From positions 1,254,501 to 1,318,500 of the forward strand of contig NZ_CP036275.1 of assembly GCF_007747795.1 (NCBI RefSeq): 64,000 nt of DNA, read 5' to 3'. The DNA is from Maioricimonas rarisocia. Its GTDB lineage: Bacteria > Planctomycetota > Planctomycetia > Planctomycetales > Planctomycetaceae. Both the position numbers and the translations under genes were made by a program. Below are positions 29,708 through 38,168 of this stretch, piece after piece (position 1 is the first letter of the stretch; the number at the start of each line of letters is the position of its first letter). Below the pieces are notes generated by a model, which saw only the letters and a list, made by a program, of their open reading frames with translations, was not told where the DNA came from and searched no databases.

Positions 29708-32344
29708 TTACGACAGTCGGTTCACTGCCGCGGTCTTGATGTCGTTGGTGAGGGGCGTTCCACGTGCTCCGTTTGCCGATTCGGGATTCTTCTCTGCCAG
29801 TGCCCGCGTCAGGAACTCGGTCTGCAGACCTTGGAACCAGGGTGTCAGCAGGCCCAGTCCGTAACCCACGTGCATCAGGGCCGCACAGCACGGAGCAGCA
29901 AAGAACGCACGATAACGCCCCACTTTGCTAATGGCCTGGTATCCTATCAGGATCAGGAGGGCGGCGTAGGCGATCAGTGGAAGACCGGCGATGGTGGCGA
30001 GTTGGGGCCAGAAGATTGCCAGTTGAGCAAATGTGAGCAGATACAGGACGAACAGGGCCGGGACAGCGTGAATCAATTCCATTGCTCCGCACGCGCGCCA
30101 GAGGTTCGTCCTGGCCCGTCCCTTGTGAATCGCCTCCGACAGCAGTGCGGCCAGTGTTCGATGCTCGTTGTGGTAGACGACGGCATCCTTCGAGAATGCC
30201 GATTTCGCCCCCAGATTCACGACTCGATGTGAGAAGCCGACATCCTCTCCATGTCGGGTTTCTGGAAAACCGCCACAGTCCAGTGCCAGCGGGGTGCGTA
30301 CGGCCATGTTTGCGGTGCGCGGATAGTAATCCATCGATGCGGGGGCTCGCGGGTCGCGTGCACCGCCGCCCCACACCGAACTCATGATCCAATTGGCGCA
30401 CTGAGCGACGAGAGGTGAATCGTGATGAGGTCGGACGGGGCCTCCTGCGATTCCGACCGCTGGATCGCGGAAAGTCGAGATGAGGCCGTTCAGCCAGTCT
30501 TCGCTGACCTCGCAATCCGAGTCTGTGAATGCCGTAAACTCTGTCTGTACCGCCCTCAGTCCAAGGTTTCGTGCCTGGCCGGGGCCCTGGGGCGACTGCC
30601 GGAGATGGCGGACGTCCAGACCGTGCCGGGAGCGCGCTGCGACAATCGTTGGTTCGAGATCCTCGGTTGAACCATCGTCACAGACGAGGACGCTCAGTTT
30701 CGACGATCCGGTCTTCATGCGTCCGAGACTCTCCAGCAGCCGTTCCAGTCGATCCGGCCGGTTCCGGACGGGGACAATCACTGAAACGCTCGCGCTCAAG
30801 TCGTGTTGCCGGTCGGACATCAATGGCTCCCTGGTCATGGAACACGTTCGCGGAAATGAGCCGAAACCGAATCGCCTCATCACGAGTCCGCGGAATGCGA
30901 GGGCCTTACTGAGCGGGCACTCTCCGAGCAGCAGGAGCAGCGCCGAGAAGATGATCGCGATCGTCAGTCCGCCTGCGGCAAGCGAGGGCAGGCCTTCGCC
31001 CGCCGGAAGGGCACGTCCCGCAGCCGCAGCGATTGGTGCGGCTATCCCGCACCGCAGCACCGTCCCGATGAGATTCCACGGGCCGAAGATCCGTCGGCAC
31101 GCAAGAACAAGCAGGGCCAGGGTCAACAGCCCGCTGGCTCCAAACACCACAGCTCCCGCGCGGGCGCCGTCGGCATCCACGAAGTGCAGGGATCCGATGA
31201 CCGCCACACATCCATAGATCATCGCCCCCGCAGCTCGTATACGCAGACAGTTCGCCGCGGCGAGCAACTCGGAGATGACGTACGATGCACCGAGCAGCGC
31301 GGCCCCGGCGTTCAGAAGCAGTGGCAGGGAGGGATCTGCCAGCGTCATTCCGGAGAACCATTCCACGAAGGGCGCACCGATGCCGGCGGTGACCGCGAGT
31401 TCCAGACTGAGGCCAATCAGCAGCAGGCGACCAAGCGATCGCAGCAGCCGACGGCATTCCGCTTGATCGTTGCGTCCCGCAGCAGCAGCGAAGTACGCGA
31501 AGAAGCCGCGTGAAATGGCCCGGCACAAAGGGAGATTTGCCTGAGCCAGGACAAAGCAGGCCGCATACGCCGCGACGATCTGCTCCTGGGAAACACGCGA
31601 CTTCACCGTCCACAGATTCGACGCCACAGCTACGTAGAACACACAGTCAACCAACGTCGAAAGCTTCACCCATCTCCAGATTTCGTTGCGGCAAAGTCCC
31701 TGTTGTTTCTGTTCACTGGTACGCCGCCGTGCCTTGGAAATGATGCAGGGCAGGACGAAGACCGTACTGCAGAAAGTCGCGAAGACGAGTGCGAACAGGA
31801 CCGAGCTCGCTTGCGGTTGCAGGGACAGCGCGGCATAGACTGCAACGCATCGCAGCAGCGCGTGCAGCGTGAGCAGCGTCGACTGCAGGCCGTGACGCCG
31901 AAGTCCATTCAGCAGTGACCAGGCCGGTTCGAGGAGACCGCATTGCAGGGTGACCAGCAGGGCGACCGGCAGGACGAGCGAAACCATGCCGGAGTCGGAC
32001 AGGGCGTCTCCGACGATGTCGCGTGACGCCCACAACAGCAGTGCGAATGCCACGCATGCGGGGAGATGCACCCGGAGCAGGATCCGCCAGATCGCCGGCA
32101 GGCTCTGAGGAGCAACGCTGACCTGTCGCGCCGACGCACGCGGCAATACTCCGCACAACAGGTGAGTCGCGAACAGAATCAGCGTGTGGGCCACAGCGAA
32201 GCGCCCGAAGTCTGCAGGGCTCAGCTGCCTTGCGGCGAACGCCTGCAGAACAAGCCCCGCCGATAGCGCTGCAATCTGGGCGGTGAGGAAGAACGCGGTG
32301 CCCGCCAGATGGCCACTCTCCGAAGATTTCCGAAGGTTTGCCAC
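29708..32344 (-). CDS. polysaccharide flippase fused to GT2 glycosyltransferase
   Basis: One uninterrupted 878-aa frame. Residues 1-490 are a multi-pass Wzx/MurJ-like polysaccharide exporter with about 12-14 hydrophobic segments ([32 protein letters not shown]). From about 520 a GT2 glycosyltransferase begins ([44 protein letters not shown], a [10 protein letters not shown] motif). Two or three further membrane segments near 760-840 follow ([20 protein letters not shown]). Flippase and transferase are normally separate genes. The start is GTG 32344, preceded by AAGGG, 3 nt after the sulfotransferase stop, which implies one operon for building a surface glycan. Confidence 0.85.
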   Translation of the reverse strand: MANLRKSSESGHLAGTAFFLTAQIAALSAGLVLQAFAARQLSPADFGRFAVAHTLILFATHLLCGVLPRASARQVSVAPQSLPAIWRILLRVHLPACVAFALLLWASRDIVGDALSDSGMVSLVLPVALLVTLQCGLLEPAWSLLNGLRRHGLQSTLLTLHALLRCVAVYAALSLQPQASSVLFALVFATFCSTVFVLPCIISKARRRTSEQKQQGLCRNEIWRWVKLSTLVDCVFYVAVASNLWTVKSRVSQEQIVAAYAACFVLAQANLPLCRAISRGFFAYFAAAAGRNDQAECRRLLRSLGRLLLIGLSLELAVTAGIGAPFVEWFSGMTLADPSLPLLLNAGAALLGASYVISELLAAANCLRIRAAGAMIYGCVAVIGSLHFVDADGARAGAVVFGASGLLTLALLVLACRRIFGPWNLIGTVLRCGIAAPIAAAAGRALPAGEGLPSLAAGGLTIAIIFSALLLLLGECPLSKALAFRGLVMRRFGFGSFPRTCSMTREPLMSDRQHDLSASVSVIVPVRNRPDRLERLLESLGRMKTGSSKLSVLVCDDGSTEDLEPTIVAARSRHGLDVRHLRQSPQGPGQARNLGLRAVQTEFTAFTDSDCEVSEDWLNGLISTFRDPAVGIAGGPVRPHHDSPLVAQCANWIMSSVWGGGARDPRAPASMDYYPRTANMAVRTPLALDCGGFPETRHGEDVGFSHRVVNLGAKSAFSKDAVVYHNEHRTLAALLSEAIHKGRARTNLWRACGAMELIHAVPALFVLYLLTFAQLAIFWPQLATIAGLPLIAYAALLILIGYQAISKVGRYRAFFAAPCCAALMHVGYGLGLLTPWFQGLQTEFLTRALAEKNPESANGARGTPLTNDIKTAAVNRLS

Positions 32345-32347
32345 GGT

Positions 32348-33196
32348 TTACCCTTGTAGTTGTCCATTGGGGAGTGAGGAGTCCGCGCACCTGGGGAAGT
32401 AGTCGAAGTTCCCGGCGACCTCCCACAACCATTCCTGTGCGAGGGCGTCGCGGTCTTCGGCCGTCAGGCGTGGGTCGCGTCCGAGCCAGCCCCGCCGGCG
32501 AACCTCGAACACCTGCCGATCCAGGTCATCAGGATTGACGTCGAGAAAATCACCGATGAGTTGCAGTGCCGTTTCCGGCTCACTGACGATGTCCTCGTAC
32601 CGCAGACGCAACATGGCTGCGCCGGCATCGGCGTGCAGAAAGCTGCGACCCAGATCCGCCCAGTGCCGCAGGAAACTGTCGGAGCCGCCGACATCCGCCA
32701 GCAGCCCTTTCTTGAGGAACAGGGTGCGGGTGGCTCGGGCGGAAGCGAGGCAGTCGGCGGGATGCCGGACGATCACCAGGAACCGGGCAGCGGGAAACAG
32801 CTTCTGCAGGAATGCGGCGACGTCAGCCCCATAGCGGACTTCCTTGAATCCCCATCGCGGTTTTCCGAATTGAACCGCCGGAACGCCGTAGTAGCTGTCG
32901 AGCAATGCCCGCAGGCCGCTTTCGAAGCACTCGGGTGCGGGATTCATCATCGGGATCCAGGCATCGGTCCCGGACCGTTGATAGGCATCGAGGTGTTTGC
33001 GGGCGACGCCTTCGTATCCGTCAACAGTTTCAGCGGCCTGCTGCAGCATGTGCAGCATGCCGTGGTTCTCACCCCAGATGTGGATCTCGGGATGAGAGCA
33101 GAGCAGACGCTGCAGCAGCGTGCTTCCGGTGCGCCAGCCGCACCCCAGAACGAAAACCGGATTCTCGACCATCGTTGTCCCCAGGTAATTGTTCAT
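32348..33196 (-). CDS. PAPS-dependent sulfotransferase
   Basis: The protein is 282 aa. The 5'-phosphosulfate loop is GCGWRTGSTLLQRLL (near residues 18-32) and the 3'-phosphate region is FLVIVRHPADCLASARATR, both typical of the Sulfotransfer_3-type family, which moves sulfate from PAPS to sugars or other acceptors. There is no signal peptide, so it acts in the cytoplasm. The open frame extends to 33418, but the family starts at MNNYLGTTMVENPVFVLG. It lies 10 nt after the GT39-like gene and just before the flippase-GT2 fusion, so it may sulfate the glycan made by this cluster. Confidence 0.85.
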   Translation of the reverse strand: MNNYLGTTMVENPVFVLGCGWRTGSTLLQRLLCSHPEIHIWGENHGMLHMLQQAAETVDGYEGVARKHLDAYQRSGTDAWIPMMNPAPECFESGLRALLDSYYGVPAVQFGKPRWGFKEVRYGADVAAFLQKLFPAARFLVIVRHPADCLASARATRTLFLKKGLLADVGGSDSFLRHWADLGRSFLHADAGAAMLRLRYEDIVSEPETALQLIGDFLDVNPDDLDRQVFEVRRRGWLGRDPRLTAEDRDALAQEWLWEVAGNFDYFPRCADSSLPNGQLQG

Positions 33197-33206
33197 CTCT
33201 TGTCGT

Positions 33207-34940
33207 TCACTCGGATTCCGTCGGCGCTTCCTGGCTCTGGCAGCTGACGTTTCCCGGAGGGACGATGTAGCGGCGAACCGTAACGGTCCCCTCCCAGAAG
33301 TAGTCCTGTTCGAAGACCTCGATGTCGGCCAGCTCCCAGCAGACCGGCACTTCGAAGTCGGCCCGCTGAGGAGCGCTGTAGGCCACGGTGGAAAAGATCC
33401 ACACTCTGGATGGTTCATGCTTCAGAACCCCATCCGGTGTGATCAGCTCCGACGTCCGCAGTTCGGTTCCCGCTCGCAGCTTCTGCGGATCCGGTTGATC
33501 GACCAGCAGGAGCGGCAAGGCCGCCTCATCGAAGTAGTGCCGCATGCCGAAGAACACGTGGCGCTCGCGGGCCAGCACCAGGTCTCCAGACTCGAGGTTC
33601 TGGCTCACATGCTGGACGGCAGCACGCATACCCGGATTGTGGCCGGGACCGATTTCGCTCCAGCTGTCGTGGCAGAGGGAGAGCAACACGGCCACGAGCC
33701 ACGCCGCGACGATCGTTTGCTCGAGACAGCGCCGATGCCGGAAGACGGTGTACGCGACGGCAGCGATCCAGATCGGCTGCACGAAAGTCAGGTATCGCGT
33801 GTGTACGATGCTCCGTGCGGACACCGTCGAGAACAGCACGATCACGACGACCGGCAGGATGCTTGTGCAGATGAGGTACCAGCCAGGCCAGCCTCCTCGG
33901 AAAGCGAGATACAGGAAGACCGCCGCCATCAGTGCCGTGGTTGGCCAGATGGAAAGGTTCCGCCAGGACCGCTTCTGAGCCCACGAACTGACAATCGCCC
34001 GGTGAATCTCCTGAGGGATCTGTTTCACTCTGAATGGACGCACGATGGCCTGCGTCGTGCGGACGGTCGATGCCTGAGAGGCAACCCGCGACATCCAGGG
34101 AAGACCCCATGCCACAGCCACAATCGAGAGTCCGCAGGCCGCGGCCGATACCTGGGCGCGCAGGTCGGGAGCGGAAGCCGCTACCTTCCTGTCCGGCTCT
34201 TCCCCGGCGACGGCACCAACCGCGCTGCTGTCGCGGGATGAGAAGAGCTTTGTTCCGCCCAGGTAGAGCACGGCGAACACCACCTGAGCCGCGACCGACA
34301 GCACTGCCAGGTTGTTCGTGTAGCAGAAGAGAGTTGTCAGCGTCCCCCAGAGACACCACTGTGCAGTCAGCGACCGGCCCTCTCCGCGGAGCGCACGGAC
34401 AAGCAGCCAGTTGCTCCAGATCAGCAGTGCCGTTCCCACGGCGTACCCGCGGACCTGCTGCGACGTCAGAATCTGCATCGGGTGCAGGGCCATCAGGAAC
34501 GCGGCCCAGAGTCCGACGCGACCCGACGCCTGGTCCCCGGCATGCCCCAGGAGGCTCAGTTCCCGTGCGAGCAGATACATGCCGGCAATGCCGCACAGGC
34601 CAGCAACCAGTGACAGGGATCGCAGTGCAGCGTCGGAACTGCCGAAGGCTCTGGACCACGCTTTCAGGAGCAGGTAGTAGAGTGGCGGATGTACCGAGCC
34701 CGCAGTAGCACGGCGAACGATGATCTCGGTCCAGTCAAATCGAATCGTCGCGGAGGAAAGGGCTTCGTCATACCACAGGCTGCGCGCATCGAGCCCGGTT
34801 GCCCGCAGCAACAGCCCGGCCAGCAGAATGATGCCGAGCCAGACGGCACGTCGGGTGTTGGGGCCGAAACTCGTCGGTGCAGCAGAAGCACTCACCGTGG
34901 CTCGTCCGTGCAGGTCAGAAGTCAGTGTGCGTTCACTCAT
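33207..34940 (-). CDS. GT39/ArnT-like membrane glycosyltransferase
   Basis: The 577-aa multi-pass protein has the layout of polyprenyl-phosphate-sugar glycosyltransferases. A first membrane segment (AVWLGIILLAGLLLRATGLD) is followed by the catalytic loop SLWYDEALSSATIRFDW with the Asp-Glu pair, then HPPLYYLLLKAW. About nine further membrane segments and a C-terminal soluble domain (EVPVCWELADIEVFEQDYFW) come after. Such enzymes transfer a sugar from a lipid carrier on the outer face of the inner membrane. Its ATG overlaps the stop of the C39-like gene (ATGA), so the two are translationally coupled. Confidence 0.85.
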   Translation of the reverse strand: MSERTLTSDLHGRATVSASAAPTSFGPNTRRAVWLGIILLAGLLLRATGLDARSLWYDEALSSATIRFDWTEIIVRRATAGSVHPPLYYLLLKAWSRAFGSSDAALRSLSLVAGLCGIAGMYLLARELSLLGHAGDQASGRVGLWAAFLMALHPMQILTSQQVRGYAVGTALLIWSNWLLVRALRGEGRSLTAQWCLWGTLTTLFCYTNNLAVLSVAAQVVFAVLYLGGTKLFSSRDSSAVGAVAGEEPDRKVAASAPDLRAQVSAAACGLSIVAVAWGLPWMSRVASQASTVRTTQAIVRPFRVKQIPQEIHRAIVSSWAQKRSWRNLSIWPTTALMAAVFLYLAFRGGWPGWYLICTSILPVVVIVLFSTVSARSIVHTRYLTFVQPIWIAAVAYTVFRHRRCLEQTIVAAWLVAVLLSLCHDSWSEIGPGHNPGMRAAVQHVSQNLESGDLVLARERHVFFGMRHYFDEAALPLLLVDQPDPQKLRAGTELRTSELITPDGVLKHEPSRVWIFSTVAYSAPQRADFEVPVCWELADIEVFEQDYFWEGTVTVRRYIVPPGNVSCQSQEAPTESE

Positions 34941-35629
34941 GAATGCGAATCTTTTGAAGCCGGATCGACGACGGTCGCGGGACGCCTGCGAATTCGACCG
35001 GACACCAGGATTCCAGCCCAGGCGACTCCGATGGCTGAGAGGATCCAGAAGCGTTGGCCCTGGGGTCCCGACACCGTGCCGGACTGCTTCGGGATCAATA
35101 CGTATCCGGAATAGCGGGTCGAGAGGTTCTCGACCGGGATCCAGCCGGACGACTCGAACTCCGTGTCGATCGTGATGAACTGATCGCGCTCGGCCGAGTA
35201 GCCCGCGACGACCCCGAAATGCCCGGTCCCTTCCTTCAGACTCCCTTCGGAGTGATAGATGAAGGGAACGCCCAGCCTGGGCAGATCCTGCTGGCGAACG
35301 AAGCGTAGTTCTGCAGGGAAGTCCATCTCCTCGGCGGCCTCGGCAAGGGTGGCCAGAGAGCAGCCGAGGTCGGCGTTGTACGGGACAACACTCTTGACAT
35401 CCTCGATCGATGTCTCGCGACCCTGCAGTCGCATCAGGATATAGAGGGCGACTGGTCCGCAGTCCCCCCGATCACGCCACGATGGCTCCCACTGCAGTGC
35501 GCCCGCCTCTGCGGTCTCGCTTGCAGGAGGAGTCCTCGGGGAAGCATCCAGGGATGCCGCCTGGTTCGCCCCGTTAAGGAGCAACGGCAATGCGACTGCA
35601 CAAAGAGTAGTGATTGCTGCACCGTTCAC
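34937..35629 (-). CDS. C39-fold peptidase-like protein, extracytoplasmic
   Basis: The protein is 230 aa from GTG 35629, which has GGAGG at 6 nt on the minus strand. The N-terminus is a signal peptide or anchor (MNGAAITTLCAVALPLLLNG). The C39 cysteine-peptidase fold is recognisable: Cys57 (RGDCGPVALYIL), His137 (GTGHFGVVAGYS) and Asp155 (ITIDTEF). The usual oxyanion glutamine six residues before the cysteine is absent (Trp there), so activity is uncertain. A C-terminal membrane segment (FWILSAIGVAWAGILVSG) followed by RIRRR places the domain outside. C39 domains normally process bacteriocin leaders in the cytoplasm, so this topology is unusual. Its stop overlaps the next gene's start. Confidence 0.75.
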   Translation of the reverse strand: MNGAAITTLCAVALPLLLNGANQAASLDASPRTPPASETAEAGALQWEPSWRDRGDCGPVALYILMRLQGRETSIEDVKSVVPYNADLGCSLATLAEAAEEMDFPAELRFVRQQDLPRLGVPFIYHSEGSLKEGTGHFGVVAGYSAERDQFITIDTEFESSGWIPVENLSTRYSGYVLIPKQSGTVSGPQGQRFWILSAIGVAWAGILVSGRIRRRPATVVDPASKDSHS

Positions 35630-35729
35630 AGCGACCTCCGCAATGAGAACTGGAGTTTTCGCGAGTGCTCGTTTCGAGAAGACAGTTGCCGTGCCGCCCG
35701 AAGGCGTTGCCGGCGAGCGTCCGCACCAG

Positions 35730-35755
35730 GCCGCCGCCCGAAAGCGGGCGACGGC
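35730..35755 (-). other. conserved hairpin downstream of Cys-rich peptide gene 1
   Basis: GCCGCCGCCCG (35730-35740) pairs with CGGGCGACGGC (35745-35755) with one mismatch and a 4-nt loop. The same hairpin occurs at 37635-37660. In both cases it begins 53-54 nt after the stop of a Cys-rich peptide gene. No T-run follows, so it may stabilise or process the upstream mRNA. Confidence 0.6.
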
Positions 35756-35809
35756 CGGAACGTGTCTCAACAGCATCAGCGGCCGACGGCAAGTGCCGTC
35801 ATCCGCGGA

Positions 35810-36115
35810 TCAGTAACCGCAGAGATCGGATGTGATGTCCTGCGGCGACGTGCAGTACTGCGATGTATCGCATGGCGTCGCAGGGTATTGCTTGTAATCA
35901 CCCGCGACGAGTGACTGGATGCGGGCGCAGCCACAGCCGCCACTCATGCAGTTGGACCCATAGCAGACCCAGGTGGCAAGATGGCCGTAGTCGGCGCACT
36001 GGCCGAGCAACTGGTCCGCTTCCTGGATCGAGACACTCTGTCCCACGACAGACGGTTCACTGAATGCGGGGGATGCGATCGCGAATGCCGCGAGAAGAAT
36101 GGCGAAATGCTTCAC
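35810..36115 (-). CDS. small exported Cys-rich protein, paralog 1
   Basis: The protein is 101 aa from a GTG start preceded by GGAG. A clean signal peptide (MKHFAILLAAFAIASPAFS) is followed by a ~82-residue mature part with eight cysteines, suggesting four disulfides. The core DQLLGQCADYGHLATWVCYG, then NCMSGGCGCA, is shared with the paralog at 37714-38019, and both end in CGY. I recognise no family. The upstream leader and the downstream hairpin are also shared between the two genes. Possible roles (structural peptide, inhibitor, bacteriocin-like) are speculation. The protein is real by duplication, signal peptide and conserved spacing. Confidence 0.8.
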   Translation of the reverse strand: MKHFAILLAAFAIASPAFSEPSVVGQSVSIQEADQLLGQCADYGHLATWVCYGSNCMSGGCGCARIQSLVAGDYKQYPATPCDTSQYCTSPQDITSDLCGY

Positions 36116-36426
36116 TGATTTGTCTCCGCTAAGAGGTTGTACGTCGATGACGATGGGAAATGAGAGATGAGAATTCAGAGCGCGTGAAGTTGTTGCCGGA
36201 CGGTGGAGCACGGGCTCCTGGAATGCCGCTTAGAACCATGGGGAATCTCCTGGCCCGGATGTCGTGAATTCGTGAGGCGATGGGTCCGCACTCGAGCTGT
36301 ACGGCATCGGCGTCGCCCCGAACGCTCCCGGCGGCGTCCGACTTGAAGGCGCATCGAGACCGCAAGTGTCTGCCCCGGCGGTCGCCGCGATCGACAGGGC
36401 GGGCGCCAAAGTCCTCGCGAGAGTGG
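36116..36426 (-). other. intergenic leader of Cys-rich peptide gene 1
   Basis: No gene. It carries the leader hairpin GGAGC-ACGG-GCTCC at 36205-36218, exactly 90 nt upstream of the GTG, and several short blocks (CTCCGCT, GACGATG as read on the plus strand) at the same spacing as in the paralogous leader at 38020-38122. Nothing further is visible from 36220 to 36426. Confidence 0.6.
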
Positions 36427-37578
36427 TCAGGTCACCTGCAGACGCTTCCAGAGAAAGGCGGCAGACAGCACGACAACGAGACCACCGATGCCGATCAGGA
36501 TCCGGTACTGCGACCAGAAGCTGGCAGAGCGGGTCTCCGATTCCGCGAGAAGCTTCTTCGCTCCTTCGATCGGCGCGCCGAATGGATCGGCCGATGCCGC
36601 CGTGATCGTGTACTTGATGCCGCGCGGCACATCGACGACCCGTGTCCCTTCAGGCAGATCGAGTGCGAACAACTCGTCCGGGACGCTGTTGAACTCCGCC
36701 TCATTGAGCCGATAGGTCGTCTTGTTCGTCACCTTTCCCCAGAGCGATTCCGCCTCGGCCACGATACTTGCGTACATGTCGGCGTAGACGGTTGTGGGGA
36801 GCCACAGCCCCGGTTGAACCTCTTCGAATTCCTTGAACTCGAGGTGGAACCTCATCGGTTTGCCCGGTCCCCAATGGTAACTGCGGCGACGAATGGCAAA
36901 GCCAAGGGCCGGGTCGACGAGGATCTCGTCCATCCCGTCCCAGACGACGGCCCAGCACTCGGCACCGTCGATCGTTTGAGGTTCGGGGACAACGCTGTAG
37001 TGGTCCCGGTTTTCCTTCAGGAACTCCGGAAGGAACGGCTGGTCGACATAACCGCGATGCGTCTGGCGGACTTCCTCGATGTCGGCCTGGCCGGAGCGGG
37101 CAATTCGTCGCGGAACATCGAGTCCCAGGAAATCTGTGTACGCCAGTCCGGCGTACATGTTGCCGCCGAGTCCGAACTCGTTGATGAAGGCAGTCCCGAC
37201 GGTTTGCCGCCACTCGACCTGCATCCGATCGCGGACGACCTGGGTCTTCGGCTTGTCCGGAATCGTGAAGTCCTCTCGCTCTCCGGGCGTAGTGAAACGC
37301 CGCTCGAGAAACCATTTATCGCCGCGGAAGGCCAGTTTCCATTCCGCCGGCAGCAGCCCGCCCGACGCCTTCGAGGGAAGGACGTCGTCACTTTCCACCC
37401 GTTCGTAGCGAATCAGCAGGCTTTCGTTGTGGAAGACCTGCTGTTCGCGCGTTTCGAATGCCGCGATCACCTCGTCGATCGTCGGAGCGTCCTGCGACCG
37501 GGCGTCGTCCGCGCTGAGAACGAGTGCCGCAGATGCGATCAGAGACGGAATCAGCCATGAGTGCGAGCGGTGTTGCAT
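36427..37578 (-). CDS. secreted LolA-like domain protein with C-terminal anchor, paralog 1
   Basis: The protein is 383 aa. It has a signal peptide (HSWLIPSLIASAALVLSADDARSQ), a long beta-rich domain and a C-terminal membrane segment (ILIGIGGLVVVLSAAFLW) followed by KRLQVT. The pattern TIDEVIAAFETREQQ, ECWAVVWDGMDEILVDP, PGLWLPTTVYADMYAS resembles the LolA/DUF2092-type fold that binds lipids or lipoproteins, but I cannot name a subfamily. It is about half identical to the protein at 41713-42867 (shared blocks [46 protein letters not shown]). It lies between the two Cys-rich peptide genes on the same strand. Confidence 0.75.
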   Translation of the reverse strand: MQHRSHSWLIPSLIASAALVLSADDARSQDAPTIDEVIAAFETREQQVFHNESLLIRYERVESDDVLPSKASGGLLPAEWKLAFRGDKWFLERRFTTPGEREDFTIPDKPKTQVVRDRMQVEWRQTVGTAFINEFGLGGNMYAGLAYTDFLGLDVPRRIARSGQADIEEVRQTHRGYVDQPFLPEFLKENRDHYSVVPEPQTIDGAECWAVVWDGMDEILVDPALGFAIRRRSYHWGPGKPMRFHLEFKEFEEVQPGLWLPTTVYADMYASIVAEAESLWGKVTNKTTYRLNEAEFNSVPDELFALDLPEGTRVVDVPRGIKYTITAASADPFGAPIEGAKKLLAESETRSASFWSQYRILIGIGGLVVVLSAAFLWKRLQVT

Positions 37579-37634
37579 GGAAGTGGGCTCTGTCGAAGTT
37601 CGCGTCAGACTGGAAATCAGGAGAGGTTTCCGAA

Positions 37635-37660
37635 GCCGCCGCCCGATCGCGGGCGACGGC
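37635..37660 (-). other. conserved hairpin downstream of Cys-rich peptide gene 2
   Basis: Same structure as at 35730-35755 (GCCGCCGCCCG with CGGGCGACGGC), with loop ATCG, starting 53 nt after the stop of the gene at 37714. The arms are conserved while the loop differs. Confidence 0.6.
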
Positions 37661-37713
37661 CTGTCACGTTCACACAACGTCAGCAGTCGGCGACGCATGC
37701 CGCCGATCGAACG

Positions 37714-38019
37714 TCAGTACCCGCACTGCTGCGGCAGAAGGTAGAGTGGTGCCGTGCAGTAGTAGGAGGAGGCACACGGCGAGGCATCGGCAATCTTGTG
37801 GGGGCCAGCCACGATCTGCTGAATGTGGGCGCAGCCACACCCGCCGCTCATGCAGTTGCCTCCGTAGCAGACCCAGGTTGCATACCGACCGTAATCGCCG
37901 CACTGACCGAGCAGTTGGTCGGCCTCCTGCATCGAGACACTCTGGCCGACGGCAGAAGGCTCACTGAAGGCGGGAGAGGCGATCACGAATGCTGCGAGAA
38001 GTAACGCGATGTGCTTCAC
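37714..38019 (-). CDS. small exported Cys-rich protein, paralog 2
   Basis: The protein is 101 aa, the same length as its paralog, with a GTG start preceded by GGAG. The signal peptide is MKHIALLLAAFVIASPAFS. The mature part (starting EPSAVGQSVSMQEADQLLGQ) keeps all eight cysteines at matching positions, including VCYGGNCMSGGCGCA and the terminal CGY. The C-terminal third diverges strongly (PHKIADASPCASSYYCTAP), which is typical of fast-evolving exported peptides. It lies between the gene at 38169-39503 and the LolA-like gene. I do not recognise the family. Confidence 0.8.
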   Translation of the reverse strand: MKHIALLLAAFVIASPAFSEPSAVGQSVSMQEADQLLGQCGDYGRYATWVCYGGNCMSGGCGCAHIQQIVAGPHKIADASPCASSYYCTAPLYLLPQQCGY

Positions 38020-38108
38020 AGTTTTGGCTCCGCTGTTCTGATTCGTGTTTGAGACGATGTGAAAGGTGAGTTGAGATCTGGTGTCGAATGGAAACTGCCT
38101 GCCCTGGA

Positions 38109-38122
38109 GGAGCACGGGCTCC
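38109..38122 (-). promoter_or_regulatory. conserved leader hairpin of Cys-rich peptide gene 2
   Basis: GGAGC-ACGG-GCTCC lies exactly 90 nt upstream of the GTG, as in the paralogous leader (36205-36218). Further identical blocks lie between hairpin and start at equal distances. This suggests a duplicated 5' untranslated region with a shared regulatory function. Confidence 0.5.
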
Positions 38123-38168
38123 CGGAGTTCCTTCGAGAATCATTGAAACGCTCCCGGCCGGTGCGACA

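Noticed and set aside
30700-30900. Frameshift or gene boundary between flippase and GT2 domains
   Set aside because: The frame is continuous with no stop. A possible internal ATG at the GT2 start exists, but nothing shows two separate genes, so I keep it as a fusion and flag it.
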